Shown here: one piece after another, positions 11,617 to 21,390 of the stretch
Numbering within the stretch: position 1 is the stretch's first letter
How the letters are laid out: each line of letters begins with the position of its first letter
Assembly (NCBI RefSeq): GCF_016907495.1
Contig: NZ_JAFBCC010000001.1
Location: 3,410,001-3,474,000 of the forward strand
Length of the DNA: 64,000 bases
DNA from: Arthrobacter tumbae
GTDB lineage: Bacteria; Actinomycetota; Actinomycetes; Actinomycetales; Micrococcaceae
Reading direction: 5' to 3'
The notes under the pieces: model-generated
Told to the model about the DNA's origin: nothing
What the model saw: only the letters and a program-made list of their open reading frames with translations
Databases searched by the model: none
Position numbers and translations under genes: made by a program

Positions 11617-12547
11617 TGGTCCGTACGCTCCTCAAATTGGTCCGTGCGAGCCCATCGGTGATGACTTCGCCGAACACATCATCAGGGTCAAGACGCCGCA
11701 ACTCTTCCGCGAGACAGTCTTGCAGGCTGCGGCGGGGGAGGGAAATCCTCTGAACCGGTTGATCCGGCTGGTGCAGTTCCGCGACGGACCGCCTCGGACG
11801 GTTGAGTTCGACGTCTCCGGCGGGACGGGACAGCACTACGCGGTGCAGCCCGGTCCCGGGTTCTCCGGCCTCGATTGAGACAGGCGTGTCGAGTGCCAGT
11901 GTCAGCCACGCTGCAAGCAGCACTGTACTGGGGGAGTCGGATGCCCCTTCCACAGTTACTGAGGTGATGGGCGATCCATCGAGCTGCTCCAGAACGGCCG
12001 CGAGCTGGATGCGCCAATTGGTCAGTCTCGTCCACGCAAGATCGGTATCTCCGGCCTGATACGTTCGGCGGATATTGAACAGCGCCGCCGTCGGATCGGT
12101 TTCATTGGCTGAATCGGTGATGCGTCGGTGGGCGATACTGCCGATTGAGGTCTGTGCGGCGGACTCTGGAACACCATGCGGCCACCAGGCAACGATCGGT
12201 GCGTCAGGCAGCAGAAGCGCCGAAACAAGGGACTCGCTTTCTCCCGCGAGCTCACCGTACCCCCTCAGGACTATCACCTCGGAAGCGCCGGCATCGCCGC
12301 CTACCCGGATCTGCGCGTCGAGACGTGTCTGTGCGGAGTCCGTTCCCTCCGCCAGCACGATGATTCGGCAGGGGTGTTCCCTGCTCGCTTCGTTCGCCGC
12401 GAGGATCGCTTCTTCCTCATGACCCGATCGGGTGATGACCACGAGCGTCAACACCCGGCCAAGGGCGACGACCCCGCCCTTGTCCCGCATGGTCATGATT
12501 TCCTTCGAAACCTTGGAGGTTGTCGTGTCAGGTAGATCGACGATCAT
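11606..12547 (-). CDS. opcA: Glucose-6-phosphate dehydrogenase assembly protein OpcA
   Basis: OpcA homologues are needed for full activity of glucose-6-phosphate dehydrogenase in cyanobacteria and actinobacteria. The 313-residue product begins with the family signature MIVDLPDTTTSKVSKE and then VVALGRVLTLVV; a VAWWPHGVPE segment follows mid-protein. It overlaps zwf by four bases (ATGA) and pgl by 11, so the three are translated as a unit. Confidence 0.95.
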   Translation of the reverse strand: MIVDLPDTTTSKVSKEIMTMRDKGGVVALGRVLTLVVITRSGHEEEAILAANEASREHPCRIIVLAEGTDSAQTRLDAQIRVGGDAGASEVIVLRGYGELAGESESLVSALLLPDAPIVAWWPHGVPESAAQTSIGSIAHRRITDSANETDPTAALFNIRRTYQAGDTDLAWTRLTNWRIQLAAVLEQLDGSPITSVTVEGASDSPSTVLLAAWLTLALDTPVSIEAGEPGTGLHRVVLSRPAGDVELNRPRRSVAELHQPDQPVQRISLPRRSLQDCLAEELRRLDPDDVFGEVITDGLARTNLRSVRTSEH

Positions 12548-14082
12548 GGCCGCCTCCAGGTCCTTCCGTCACGGGACAGCAATTCGTCAGCGGAGTCCGG
12601 GCCCCAGCTTCCGGGAACGTACTTCTCGGGTGCTGACGGGAGGGTCGACCAGTACTCTTCGAATGGATCGAGGATCTTCCACGACAGCTCCACCTCCTGA
12701 TGGCGCGGGAACAACGGCGGTTCTCCGAGCAGCACGTCGAGAATCAGGCGCTCGTAGGCTTCCGGACTGGACTCAGTGAAGGAGTGGCCGTAACCGAAGT
12801 CCATGGTCACGTCGCGCACCTCCATCTGCGTCCCGGGAACCTTCGAACCGAAGCGGATGGTGGCACCCTCATCAGGCTGGACGCGAATGACTACGGCATT
12901 CTGTCCGAAATCTCCCTCACCGTGATCACGGAACAGGAGGTTCGGTGCACGCTTGAAGACGACGGCGATCTCCGTCACCCTGCGACCCAACCGCTTTCCG
13001 GCCCGCAGATAGAACGGTACGCCGCTCCAGCGCCGGGTATTGATGTCCAACCGGATTGCCGCATAGGTCTCCGTCATCGAGTCGGCAGGGATGCCATCCT
13101 CGTCCAGAAAGGCGTTCACCAGTTCGCCGCCCTGCCAGCCGCCGTCGTACTGGCCTCTCGCAGAGTGGGTGGACAAATCCTCGGGCAGTTTGACGGCGGC
13201 AAGAACCTTCTCCTTCTCCGCGCGCAAATCCTCCGCGTTGAATGAGATCGGTTCCTCCATGGCCGTCAGCGCCAACAGCTGAAGGAGGTGGTTCTGGATG
13301 ACGTCGCGTGCAGCCCCGACGCCGTCGTAGTAACCCGCTCTGCCGCCGATACCGATGTCTTCCGCCATCGTGATCTGGACGTGGTCAACGTAGTTGGCGT
13401 TCCAGAGCGGCTCGAAGAGCTGATTGGCGAAGCGGAGGGCGAGGATGTTCTGGACGGTTTCCTTGCCAAGGTAGTGGTCGATGCGGAATACCGCATCGGG
13501 AGGAAAGACCTGTTCGACGATCGCATTCAGCTCGCGGGCGGATTCCAAATTGTGGCCGAAGGGCTTCTCGATGACCACCCGACGCCATTTGCCTTCCTCC
13601 GGCTGAGCGAGGCCGTGCTCGGACAGCTTCTGGCACACCAGCTCGAACGCCTTGGGCGGAATGGAGAGGTAAAACGCGTGGTTACCGCGCGTTCCACGCG
13701 TTGAGTCGAGTTCCTCGACGGTCTTCTTGAGCTGAATGAAGGCGTCGTCGTCGTCGAAATTTCCCTGAACGAAGCGGATGCCCTCCGCCAGCTGTTCCCA
13801 CACCGACTCGTCAAACGGCGTTCGCGCGTACTGCTTCACCGAAGAAAGTACCTCGTGGGCGAAGTCCTCATCACTCCAGTCCCGGCGGCCGAACCCCACC
13901 AGCGCAAAACTCGGAGGCAGTAGCCCGCGGTTCGCGAGGTCGTAGACGGCCGGCATCAGCTTCTTGCGCGCAAGATCACCGGTGACGCCGAACAGGACCA
14001 GCGACGACGGACCCGCGATCCGGTTGAGGCGCCGGTCCCTCGGGTCCCGCAGCGGATTCCTGGATTTGGTGTTATCAGGCAT
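12544..14082 (-). CDS. zwf: Glucose-6-phosphate 1-dehydrogenase
   Basis: It oxidises glucose-6-phosphate with NADP, the entry to the oxidative pentose phosphate pathway. The 512 residues carry the nucleotide motif GVTGDLARKKLMPAVY (about 33-48) and the active-site RIDHYLGKETVQN (about 200). The ATG directly abuts the pgi stop codon without a spacer, indicating translational coupling. Confidence 0.98.
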   Translation of the reverse strand: MPDNTKSRNPLRDPRDRRLNRIAGPSSLVLFGVTGDLARKKLMPAVYDLANRGLLPPSFALVGFGRRDWSDEDFAHEVLSSVKQYARTPFDESVWEQLAEGIRFVQGNFDDDDAFIQLKKTVEELDSTRGTRGNHAFYLSIPPKAFELVCQKLSEHGLAQPEEGKWRRVVIEKPFGHNLESARELNAIVEQVFPPDAVFRIDHYLGKETVQNILALRFANQLFEPLWNANYVDHVQITMAEDIGIGGRAGYYDGVGAARDVIQNHLLQLLALTAMEEPISFNAEDLRAEKEKVLAAVKLPEDLSTHSARGQYDGGWQGGELVNAFLDEDGIPADSMTETYAAIRLDINTRRWSGVPFYLRAGKRLGRRVTEIAVVFKRAPNLLFRDHGEGDFGQNAVVIRVQPDEGATIRFGSKVPGTQMEVRDVTMDFGYGHSFTESSPEAYERLILDVLLGEPPLFPRHQEVELSWKILDPFEEYWSTLPSAPEKYVPGSWGPDSADELLSRDGRTWRRP

Positions 14083-15720
14083 CTACCCGTTTCCGTTTTC
14101 AACTGATCGGCCGGCCAGGTGGTCCATGACGTCGTGAAGCTGCCGGATTCCTGCAGAGCGGTCTGCCAGATGGAGGCGCAGGACCGGCCGGTGAGCATCT
14201 TCCAGGACCTTTGCGTCTCCGGCAGCCTGGGCTGCAATCAGCTCTCCAAAGCTGAAGGGCCGTTCGGGAACGGCCAGGTCTTCCGTCGTCGCTCCGGTGA
14301 TTTGAAGGTAGGCGCCCACCGGTGTTCCGCCCTTGTGGAACTGCCCGGTCGAGTGCAGGAAGCGGGGCCCCCAGCCGAAGGTCACAGGACGGCCGGATAC
14401 ACGCGCCAGAGCCGGTCGGATCCCGGCCAGCGGAGCCTCCGCAATGCGGTCAAGGTAAGCCTGCACCGCAAGGTAGCCGTTCGGCTCCAGCGACCCGATC
14501 AGAGCTTCCAGCGCTTCTCCCAGCGTGGTTGCCGAGCCGAGCAGGGCTCCGCTTCCGCGCACTTCGACAGCTCCGTCAACGAAGTTCGGAGGTACGGTCT
14601 CAGGCTGCGCGTCCAGCAGTCCGCGGGCAGCCTGCTTGGCCGCCTCCACATCCGGCTGGTCGAAAGGGTTGATGCCCAGAAGCCTGCCGGCAACCGCGGT
14701 GGCGAATTCCCATGCCAGGAGCTGGCCGCCGAGGCTGCCGCCGACCGCTATGGCGTTCCCCGCGGGCTCAGTGTTGGACTCGGGGGAGACCAGATGCACT
14801 GCCAACACATCCGGGGCACCGGAAGACAGTTCAGGAGCATCCTGTTCCACGACGACGGGAAGCACTCCTGTTCCCAGCTTGCCTGTCGATTCGGCGATGA
14901 GCTGTTCAACCCAGTCACCGAGGCCGACGATTCCCGACCCTTCGTCAACGAACACGATTTTGTCGCGCAGTGGGAGGGTGCCGCCGAGGACTGCGCCAAG
15001 GCGCAGGCCGACGTTGCCGGCGTCGTCATCGAACAGGAATTCACCGATGGATTCTGCGTCGTCGAGCAGGGTGGCCACATCGGCCCCCGCAAGGCCCGAA
15101 GGCACGAGGCCGAACGCGGTGAGAGCGGAATATCTGCCGCCCACATTCGGATCCGCGTTGAACACGGCGCGGTAGCCGGCAGCCCGGGCGGATTCATCCA
15201 GCGGCGAGCCGGGATCGGTGACGATAATGATCCGGCTCTTCGCGTCCAGTCCGGCATCAGTGAAGGCCTGCTCGAAGACCCGACGCTGGGAATCGGTTTC
15301 TACAGTTGAACCCGACTTTGAGGACACCACAATTGCGGTACTCCCTATGCGGTCGGCGAGCGCGCCGCGGACCTGAGCAGGATCGGTCGAGTCAAGCACG
15401 GTCAGTTCGACTCCGGCGGACCGGGTGATGACTTCAGGCGCAAGCGACGAGCCACCCATGCCGCACAGCACGATGTGGTTTACCCCTTCGCCCTGTAGAT
15501 CAAGGCGCAACCGCTCGATCTCGGGGAGGAGGGTCCGCGACGCATCGATGAGGTCCACCCAGCCCAGACGCGCTGATGCTTCGGACTCCGATTCGGGTCC
15601 CCACAGTGTGGGGTCCTTCGCCGCGATCCGGGAAGCAACCCGCTCCTGCACCAGTTCGGGTATAGCCCGCTCGATCGCTTCAGCGGCGGCCCCGGATGCG
15701 TTGACAAAGAGGGTAGCCAT
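14083..15720 (-). CDS. pgi: Glucose-6-phosphate isomerase
   Basis: It interconverts glucose-6-phosphate and fructose-6-phosphate. The 545-residue protein is the divergent actinobacterial form; SIS-type sugar-isomerase segments are visible (HIVLCGMGGSSLAPEV about residue 95, VVSSKSGSTVET about 133, and RYSALTAFGLVPSGLAG about 190). It lies between tal and zwf, six bases after the tal stop. Its place inside a pentose-phosphate operon, rather than with gap-pgk-tpiA, favours recycling of fructose-6-phosphate into the oxidative branch. Confidence 0.92.
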   Translation of the reverse strand: MATLFVNASGAAAEAIERAIPELVQERVASRIAAKDPTLWGPESESEASARLGWVDLIDASRTLLPEIERLRLDLQGEGVNHIVLCGMGGSSLAPEVITRSAGVELTVLDSTDPAQVRGALADRIGSTAIVVSSKSGSTVETDSQRRVFEQAFTDAGLDAKSRIIIVTDPGSPLDESARAAGYRAVFNADPNVGGRYSALTAFGLVPSGLAGADVATLLDDAESIGEFLFDDDAGNVGLRLGAVLGGTLPLRDKIVFVDEGSGIVGLGDWVEQLIAESTGKLGTGVLPVVVEQDAPELSSGAPDVLAVHLVSPESNTEPAGNAIAVGGSLGGQLLAWEFATAVAGRLLGINPFDQPDVEAAKQAARGLLDAQPETVPPNFVDGAVEVRGSGALLGSATTLGEALEALIGSLEPNGYLAVQAYLDRIAEAPLAGIRPALARVSGRPVTFGWGPRFLHSTGQFHKGGTPVGAYLQITGATTEDLAVPERPFSFGELIAAQAAGDAKVLEDAHRPVLRLHLADRSAGIRQLHDVMDHLAGRSVENGNG

Positions 15721-15726
15721 GGGTGA

Positions 15727-16839
15727 TCAGCCCTTCGCGGAATCGAGCGCGGTAGTGACTGTTTCGAGGAGTTCGCCCCAGCTGGCGACGAACTTGTCCA
15801 GGCCCTCTTCTTCAAGCAGCTCGACGATTTCCTTGTAGGAAATCCCGATGTTCTCCAGCCGGTCCAAAAGGTCGTTGGACTCCGCATAGGAGCCGGTGAC
15901 GGTGTCGCCCGTGATCTCGCCGTGGTCTGCAGTGGCTTCGAGGGTCTTCTCCGGCATGGTGTTCACGACACCGGCGACCACGAGGCCCGTGACGTACAGC
16001 GTATCCGGGTACGCGGGGTCCTTGACACCGGTCGAGGCCCAGAGCGGGCGCTGCGGGTGGGCGCCGGCTGTTGCGAGGACCTTCCAGCGCTCGGAACCGA
16101 AGGCTTCTTCATGGACCTGGTAGGCGAGGCGTGCGTTGGCAAGCCCGGCCTGGCCGCGCAGCGCCCCTGCTTCCTCGGTTCCCAGGGCATCAAGGCGCTT
16201 GTCGATCTCTGCATCCACGCGGGAGACGAAGAAGGAAGCCACGGAATGGATCGTGGAGAGGTCATGCCCGTTGTCCTTCGCCTGCTCCAGGCCCAGCATG
16301 AAGGCATTGATCACTTCGCGGTAGCGCTCAAGCGAAAAGATCAGGGTCACATTGACGCTGATTCCGGCTGCGAGGGTTGCCGTGATCGCTTCGAGGCCCT
16401 CGACGGTGGCAGGGATCTTGATGTGGACGTTGGTCCGGCCCACCGCGTCGAACAGGTGCCGGGCCTCGGCAATGGTGCCTGCGGTGTCGCGGGCAAGCCG
16501 GGGATCAACTTCGATGGATACGCGTCCATCTACGCCGCCCGTCTTTTCAGCGACCGGGGCAAAGATGTCGCACGCCTGGGCGACATCCGTGGTGGTGATT
16601 TCGAAAACGGCAGTGTCGACGTCCGCGCCGGATGCAGCTAGCTGCTTGACCTGGGCTGAGTAGGACTCGCCGTTCTTCAGGGCTGCGGCGAAGATGCTTG
16701 GGTTGGTGGTGACCCCGACGACGTCGCGATCGGTGATAAGCGCCTTCAGTGTTCCGGTGGTGATCCGCTCACGGGAGAGGTCATCCAGCCAGATGGACAC
16801 GCCGGCTTCGGAAAGTGCGGCGGTAGGGGTGGGAGTCAT
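15727..16839 (-). CDS. tal: Transaldolase
   Basis: It moves a dihydroxyacetone unit between sugar phosphates in the non-oxidative pentose phosphate pathway. The 370-residue protein has [14 protein letters not shown] (about 40-53) and the Schiff-base Lys in [12 protein letters not shown] (about 145). The length fits the long actinobacterial type. CAAGGAGAAAA lies just ahead of the ATG. It follows tkt by 48 bases. Confidence 0.97.
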   Translation of the reverse strand: MTPTPTAALSEAGVSIWLDDLSRERITTGTLKALITDRDVVGVTTNPSIFAAALKNGESYSAQVKQLAASGADVDTAVFEITTTDVAQACDIFAPVAEKTGGVDGRVSIEVDPRLARDTAGTIAEARHLFDAVGRTNVHIKIPATVEGLEAITATLAAGISVNVTLIFSLERYREVINAFMLGLEQAKDNGHDLSTIHSVASFFVSRVDAEIDKRLDALGTEEAGALRGQAGLANARLAYQVHEEAFGSERWKVLATAGAHPQRPLWASTGVKDPAYPDTLYVTGLVVAGVVNTMPEKTLEATADHGEITGDTVTGSYAESNDLLDRLENIGISYKEIVELLEEEGLDKFVASWGELLETVTTALDSAKG

Positions 16840-16887
16840 GGGTTTTCTCCTTGATCCAGGGTGGATTGTGCTGTGTGTGAGGCAGTG

Positions 16888-19074
16888 CTAAAGGCGATCG
16901 CCGGTTGTCGAAGCAGGGGCGCCCGCTGCTGCCGCCGTTCCGTCCGGAGCATCCCGGGTCTCCGCGGCAGCGATGGAATCGCGGGCAGCCTCAACCACGG
17001 CTTCGGTGGTTATTCCGAACTCGCGGAACAGGGTCTTGTAGTCAGCTGAGGCCCCGAAGTGCTCAAGCGAGACGGAGCGGCCGGCATCACCGACGAGCTC
17101 CCGCCATCCCTGGGCGATCCCGGCTTCGACGGAAACGCGCGCCCGGATGCCCGAGGGCAGAACCGATTCGCGGTAGGACTCATCCTGCTTGTTGAACCAT
17201 TCGAGGCAGGGCAGGGACACGACGCGCGCGGCGATGCCGTCCTTGCGCAGCTCGGACCGGGCTTCGACGGCCAGCTGAACCTCTGAGCCGGTGGCGATCA
17301 GAATGACGTCCGGGTCACCCTCGGGCGCTTCCGCAAGGACATAAGCGCCTCTGGCGACGCCTTCAGCCGATGCGAAGGTATCTCCGCTTGCTGCGCTGTC
17401 GCCGCGTTCCCAGGTGGGAATATTCTGCCGGGTGAGAACGATTCCCGCGGGATTGGAGGTGTTTTCAAGAATGGTGCGCCACGCAACGGCAACCTCATTC
17501 GCGTCCCCGGGGCGGACGACATCGAGCCCCGGGATAGCGCGGAGGGACGCCAGCTGCTCGACCGGCTGATGCGTGGGACCATCTTCACCGAGACCGATGG
17601 AGTCGTGGGTCCACACGTAGATCGCCGGCACTCCCATGAGCGCGCCAAGCCGGATGGCCGGCCGCTGATAATCGCTGAAGATCAGGAAGGTGCCCGAGAA
17701 CGCCCGGGTGCTGCTGTGCATCACAATGCCGTTCACAATCGCGGCGGCGGCGTGTTCACGGATACCGAAGTGCAGAACCCGGCCGTAGGGATTCCCGGAC
17801 CAGGCATCAGTCTGCTTGCTGGCAGGAACGAAGGACGGGGATCCCTCAATCGTGGTGTTGTTGGATTCCGCCAGGTCGGCTGAGCCGCCCCAGAGCTCCG
17901 GAAGGACAGGACCGATTGCGCTGAGCACCTTGCCGGAGGCGGCACGGGTGGACATGTCCTTGCCTGCCTCGAACTCCGGAAGGCTCGCTTCCCAGCCGTC
18001 GGGAAGTTCCCGGGCGGAGATGCGGTCGAGCAGCGCGGCACTGTCCGGGTTGCAGGACTTCCAGGCGCTGAACGTGTCTTCCCAACTCCTGCGGGCTTCC
18101 TGGCCGCGGTCCACAACCTTCCGGGCATGAGCCAGGACTTCGTCGTCGACGTGGAAATGCTGTTCCGGATCGAGTCCCAGAGCGGACTTCAGTGCCGCGA
18201 CCTCATCCTTCCCGAGTGCTGAACCGTGAATCTTGCCGGTGTTCTGCTTGTTGGGAGCAGGCCAGCCGATGATGGTGCGGAGGGAGATGATGGAGGGACG
18301 GGAGGTCTCTGCCTTCGCCGCCTTAAGTGCGCTGTACAGTTCGGCGATGTCCTCGACGTATTCGCCCGTCTTGGTCCAGTCCACGCGCTGGGTGTGCCAG
18401 CCGTAGGCGGCGTACCGGCCGAGGACATCCTCGGTGAAGGCGATATCGGTGTTGTCCTCGATCGAGATGTGGTTCTCGTCGTAAATCATCACGAGGTTGC
18501 CCAGTTCCTGGTGGCCGGCGAGGGAGGATGCCTCTGAGGTGATCCCTTCCTGCAGGTCACCGTCGGAAGCGATCACCCAGATGGTGTGGTCGAACGGGCT
18601 CTCACCCTGAGGCGCTTCCGGGTCAAGGAGGCCGCGCATGCGGCGCTGGGCGTAGGCGAAGCCCACGGAGGAAGCCAGACCCTGGCCAAGCGGTCCGGTG
18701 GTGATCTCCACGCCGGCAGTGTGACGGTACTCCGGGTGGCCGGGGGTCTTGGAGCCCCAGGTACGCAAAGCCTTCAGGTCCTCGAGCTCAAGGCCGTAGC
18801 CGGAGAGGAAGAGCTGGATGTAGAGGGTCAGTGAGGTGTGCCCGGGAGAAAGCACAAAGCGGTCGCGGCCGGTCCACTCCGGGTCGGTGGGATCATGGCG
18901 CATGAATTTCTGGAAGAGGAGGTAGGCCGCCGGGGCGAGGCTCATTGCCGTTCCCGGGTGCCCGTTTCCCACTTTCTCGACGGCATCCGCCGCGAGTATG
19001 CGGATTGCGTCTACCGCGCGCTCATCCAGTTCATTCCAGTCCAGGTCCTGCTTTTCCAGCTGTGGCACGTTCAC
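16888..19074 (-). CDS. tkt: Transketolase
   Basis: This thiamine-diphosphate enzyme transfers two-carbon units between sugar phosphates. The 728 residues include VGNGHPGTAMSLAPAAY near the N-terminus, the ThDP motif ASDGDLQEGITSEAS (about 165-180) and the pyrimidine-domain segment THDSIGLGEDGPTHQPVEQL (about 490). The start is a GTG preceded by GAGAGGGG. It is first in the six-gene minus-strand operon; its promoter must lie in the intergenic stretch up to 19500. Confidence 0.97.
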   Translation of the reverse strand: MNVPQLEKQDLDWNELDERAVDAIRILAADAVEKVGNGHPGTAMSLAPAAYLLFQKFMRHDPTDPEWTGRDRFVLSPGHTSLTLYIQLFLSGYGLELEDLKALRTWGSKTPGHPEYRHTAGVEITTGPLGQGLASSVGFAYAQRRMRGLLDPEAPQGESPFDHTIWVIASDGDLQEGITSEASSLAGHQELGNLVMIYDENHISIEDNTDIAFTEDVLGRYAAYGWHTQRVDWTKTGEYVEDIAELYSALKAAKAETSRPSIISLRTIIGWPAPNKQNTGKIHGSALGKDEVAALKSALGLDPEQHFHVDDEVLAHARKVVDRGQEARRSWEDTFSAWKSCNPDSAALLDRISARELPDGWEASLPEFEAGKDMSTRAASGKVLSAIGPVLPELWGGSADLAESNNTTIEGSPSFVPASKQTDAWSGNPYGRVLHFGIREHAAAAIVNGIVMHSSTRAFSGTFLIFSDYQRPAIRLGALMGVPAIYVWTHDSIGLGEDGPTHQPVEQLASLRAIPGLDVVRPGDANEVAVAWRTILENTSNPAGIVLTRQNIPTWERGDSAASGDTFASAEGVARGAYVLAEAPEGDPDVILIATGSEVQLAVEARSELRKDGIAARVVSLPCLEWFNKQDESYRESVLPSGIRARVSVEAGIAQGWRELVGDAGRSVSLEHFGASADYKTLFREFGITTEAVVEAARDSIAAAETRDAPDGTAAAAGAPASTTGDRL

Positions 19075-19350
19075 CGGGCCCCTCTCTTTACGTCACGGCC
19101 GGCGCCGCGGCGCCGAGTGGGACTGCGCCACGGAAGCGAAAGTCCCCGCGGCCAGCCGGCCGTTCACCGTTGAAAACTTGAATACTGCTGCGTTTCGACC
19201 AAACCCGAATCCCCGCACGTTGGGGTGATGCTATACATCTCCGAGCAAAAATCTCCTCGGGCATTCGTTGTGTGTACCGGCGTGCGGTAGTGATCCAGGC
19301 GATACAGGCCAGCTTAGCGCTTTCGATTCCGAATGCGCGTGGCCCGACCT

Positions 19351-19370
19351 TTTGTGAAGGGTCACACAAA
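19351..19370. promoter_or_regulatory. Nested inverted repeat upstream of ctaB, candidate operator
   Basis: The site reads TTTGTGAAGGGTCACACAAA. Two dyads overlap in it: TTTGTG/CACAAA with an eight-base spacer, and TGTGA/TCACA with a four-base spacer. It lies about 80 bases before the presumed ctaB -10. The TGTGA half-site resembles CRP/GlxR sites, but their spacer is six bases, so the binding protein is unknown. Confidence 0.5.
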
Positions 19371-19451
19371 GACACGAACGACGGCGTGTGATCCTAAGCT
19401 GCCGCGGCCTCCGTCTTTTCTACGAGCTGTAAAAAACACCGATGGACCGGG

Positions 19452-19457
19452 TATGAT
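19452..19457 (+). promoter_or_regulatory. Probable -10 element of ctaB
   Basis: TATGAT differs from the consensus TATAAT at one base. It would start transcription near 19464 and leave about 37 bases before the GTG at 19501. No clear -35 is seen. Confidence 0.45.
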
Positions 19458-19500
19458 GGCGATGGACTTTATCCTCAATTCAGAAGCAGAGCATCCTCCC

Positions 19501-20451
19501 GTGAATTTCGATCAGGTGGCAGTTGCGCCCAGCGTGAATCAGGCAGGCAGCGGCGTATCCCGCAAGCTCCGCGCGTATCTGGCACTGACCAAACCGCGGG
19601 TCATCGAGCTGCTGCTGGTCACCACCCTTCCCACCATGATTTTCGCCCAGGGCGGTTTTCCGTCGCTGGGCCTGGTCATAGCCACCATGGTCGGCGGTGC
19701 CTTTGCGGCCGGTAGCGCGGGTGCTTTCAACTGCTACCTCGACCGGGACATCGACAAGGTCATGAACCGCACGGTCAACAGGCCGCTGGTGACCGGAGAA
19801 GTGACGCCGCGGGAAGCACTGATCTTCGCGTGGGCGCTCGGCATTGCTGCTGTCGCCATCCTGTGGGTGGGAACCAACCCCCTCGCTGCCGGGCTAGGAG
19901 TGGCCGCGATCTTCTTCTATGTGGTCATCTACACGCTCATCCTGAAACGGCGCACTGCACAAAATATCGTGTGGGGCGGAGCAGCCGGCTGCATGCCCGT
20001 ACTGATCGCGTGGGCCGCCGTCACAGAGACGGTCGAATGGCCGGCCGTTGTCCTCTTCCTGGTGATATTCCTGTGGACGCCGCCGCACTATTGGCCGCTG
20101 TCCATGAAATACAGCGATGACTACAACGCAGCGAACGTGCCAATGCTTGGCGCCATTGCGGGTGCCGGAGTTGTTTCCGTTCAGGTCGTTCTCTATGCCT
20201 GGGCCACGGTGATCTGCTCGCTCCTCCTTGTTCCGGTGGGCGGGGCAGGCTGGGTTTACGCTGCCGCAGCAATTCTCAGCGGCGGGTGGTTCATTCTGGA
20301 GTCCCACAAGCTGCACGCTTCGGCCAGAGCGGGCACTGCCACGGGCAAGACGGCGATGAAGGTCTTTCACGGTTCAATCAGCTACCTCACCGTTCTGTTC
20401 CTGGCTCTCGCCATTGACCCGTTCGTCGGCGCTGCCATCTTCGCGGGTTAG
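19501..20451 (+). CDS. ctaB: Protoheme IX farnesyltransferase (heme O synthase)
   Basis: This UbiA-type membrane prenyltransferase adds a farnesyl group to heme b to form heme O for cytochrome oxidase. The polyprenyl-diphosphate motif NCYLDRDID is followed by MNRTVNRPL, and the protein is built of hydrophobic helices throughout. I chose the GTG at 19501 (316 residues), because a good -10 overlaps the ATGs at 19453-19462, which would be alternative starts. CtaA, the next enzyme in heme A synthesis, is encoded 0.9 kb away on the other strand. Confidence 0.93.
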   Translation: MNFDQVAVAPSVNQAGSGVSRKLRAYLALTKPRVIELLLVTTLPTMIFAQGGFPSLGLVIATMVGGAFAAGSAGAFNCYLDRDIDKVMNRTVNRPLVTGEVTPREALIFAWALGIAAVAILWVGTNPLAAGLGVAAIFFYVVIYTLILKRRTAQNIVWGGAAGCMPVLIAWAAVTETVEWPAVVLFLVIFLWTPPHYWPLSMKYSDDYNAANVPMLGAIAGAGVVSVQVVLYAWATVICSLLLVPVGGAGWVYAAAAILSGGWFILESHKLHASARAGTATGKTAMKVFHGSISYLTVLFLALAIDPFVGAAIFAG

Positions 20452-20469
20452 GCAGGAGCACTCTCCACC

Positions 20470-20475
20470 TAGGAT
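20470..20475 (+). promoter_or_regulatory. -10 element of the DapA-like gene, leaderless promoter
   Basis: TAGGAT ends six bases before the ATG at 20482, with no Shine-Dalgarno between them. It is the same box and spacing as at uvrC. Confidence 0.5.
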
Positions 20476-20481
20476 GGTGGA

Positions 20482-21387
20482 ATGGTCTTCACCGGAGTCG
20501 TTGCCTACCCCCTGACGCCCTTCACTGCGGACAGCGGGGTGAACTCAGCTGAACTTTCACTCCTTGTGGATCGCCTGGCCCGGTCCGGGGTCGATGCCGT
20601 CACGGTCCTCGGGTCGTCAGGCAGCTTCGCCTATCTTGACGGTGATGAACGGAAGCAGGTTATCTCCTGCGCCGTTGACGCCGCTGCGGGCCGCGTTCCG
20701 CTGGCGGTGGGCATCAGTGCCGTCGCTACCCGCGAGGTTGTGGCAGGAGCCCGGGCCGCTGAACGGCTGGGGGCGGACGGAGTGGTCCTCTCACCGGTGT
20801 CCTATCTGCCGTTGACCGACGACGAGCTCATCGCACTGGTGGAGGAAGTTGCCTCTGCCACTACTCTCCCCATTTGCCTGTACAACAATCCGTCCACCAC
20901 GCAGTTCTCGATCGACGTGGAGCTGGTGGGGCGGCTGGCGCACGTGCCCACCCTTGTCGCCTTCAAGGACACCGCTGCCACACCCGCCGAATTCGCTGAT
21001 CGTGCCGCCCGGCTGCGCGCGGTGCTCAATCGGCAGATCAGCCACGGAGCGAGCGGGGATCCACTCATCGCCACCGGCGAGGTGACGGCGGACGCGTGGC
21101 ACACGGGGCTCGCGGCACTCTTGCCGGCCAGCTACCTCGCCTTCCGCGCCGCGGTGCTGGAGGGGGATGCGGCGAGGGTGGCGGCAGAACGGTCCCGGCT
21201 GGTGCCTGTTGTCCAGGCTGTGCACCGCCTGCGGAAGCTCAGCGGCCTGCACGCCCTCGGTAGGGCCTGCGGAGTGGACGCCGGAGATCCTCGACGACCG
21301 CTTCTTCCGATTGCCGGCAGTGAACAGCGGGACCTGGCGCGGCTGGCCGAGGCGTTCGATGATGTTGAGGACGGCGTGCCCGGCTGA
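20482..21387 (+). CDS. Dihydrodipicolinate synthase/N-acetylneuraminate lyase family aldolase
   Basis: This is a 301-residue class I aldolase of the DapA superfamily, which joins or cleaves pyruvate with an aldehyde through a Lys Schiff base. Visible motifs are GVVAYPLTPF at the N-terminus, the LGSSGSFAYL phosphate/carboxylate loop (about 43-52), the catalytic Tyr in CLYNNPSTT (about 134) and the Schiff-base Lys in VAFKDTAA (about 162). The loop GSSG replaces the GTTGE of true DapA, so lysine synthesis is doubtful; the substrate is unknown. It lies between ctaB and ctaA without an obvious link to heme. Confidence 0.85.
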   Translation: MVFTGVVAYPLTPFTADSGVNSAELSLLVDRLARSGVDAVTVLGSSGSFAYLDGDERKQVISCAVDAAAGRVPLAVGISAVATREVVAGARAAERLGADGVVLSPVSYLPLTDDELIALVEEVASATTLPICLYNNPSTTQFSIDVELVGRLAHVPTLVAFKDTAATPAEFADRAARLRAVLNRQISHGASGDPLIATGEVTADAWHTGLAALLPASYLAFRAAVLEGDAARVAAERSRLVPVVQAVHRLRKLSGLHALGRACGVDAGDPRRPLLPIAGSEQRDLARLAEAFDDVEDGVPG

Positions 21388-21390
21388 CTG

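Larger units (their letters stand above)
19075..19500. other. Divergent intergenic region tkt / ctaB
   Basis: These 426 bases hold no convincing gene. They must contain the tkt promoter (minus strand) and the ctaB promoter (plus). Visible elements are a 14-base perfect palindrome GGCGCCGCGGCGCC at 19101-19114, the nested inverted repeat at 19351-19370 and a TATGAT at 19452. An in-frame upstream extension of ctaB through this area lacks the family's sequence character. Confidence 0.6.

Noticed and set aside
14119..15309. 396-codon plus-strand frame opposite pgi
   Set aside because: It is an antisense shadow of a recognised gene without motifs.
19353..19366. TGTGA-N4-TCACA as a true CRP/GlxR site
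   Set aside because: The spacer is four bases instead of six; kept only as an unassigned inverted repeat.
19333..19500. N-terminal extension of ctaB from 19333
   Set aside because: The added residues are not membrane-like or conserved, and the extension overlaps the operator and -10 of the gene.
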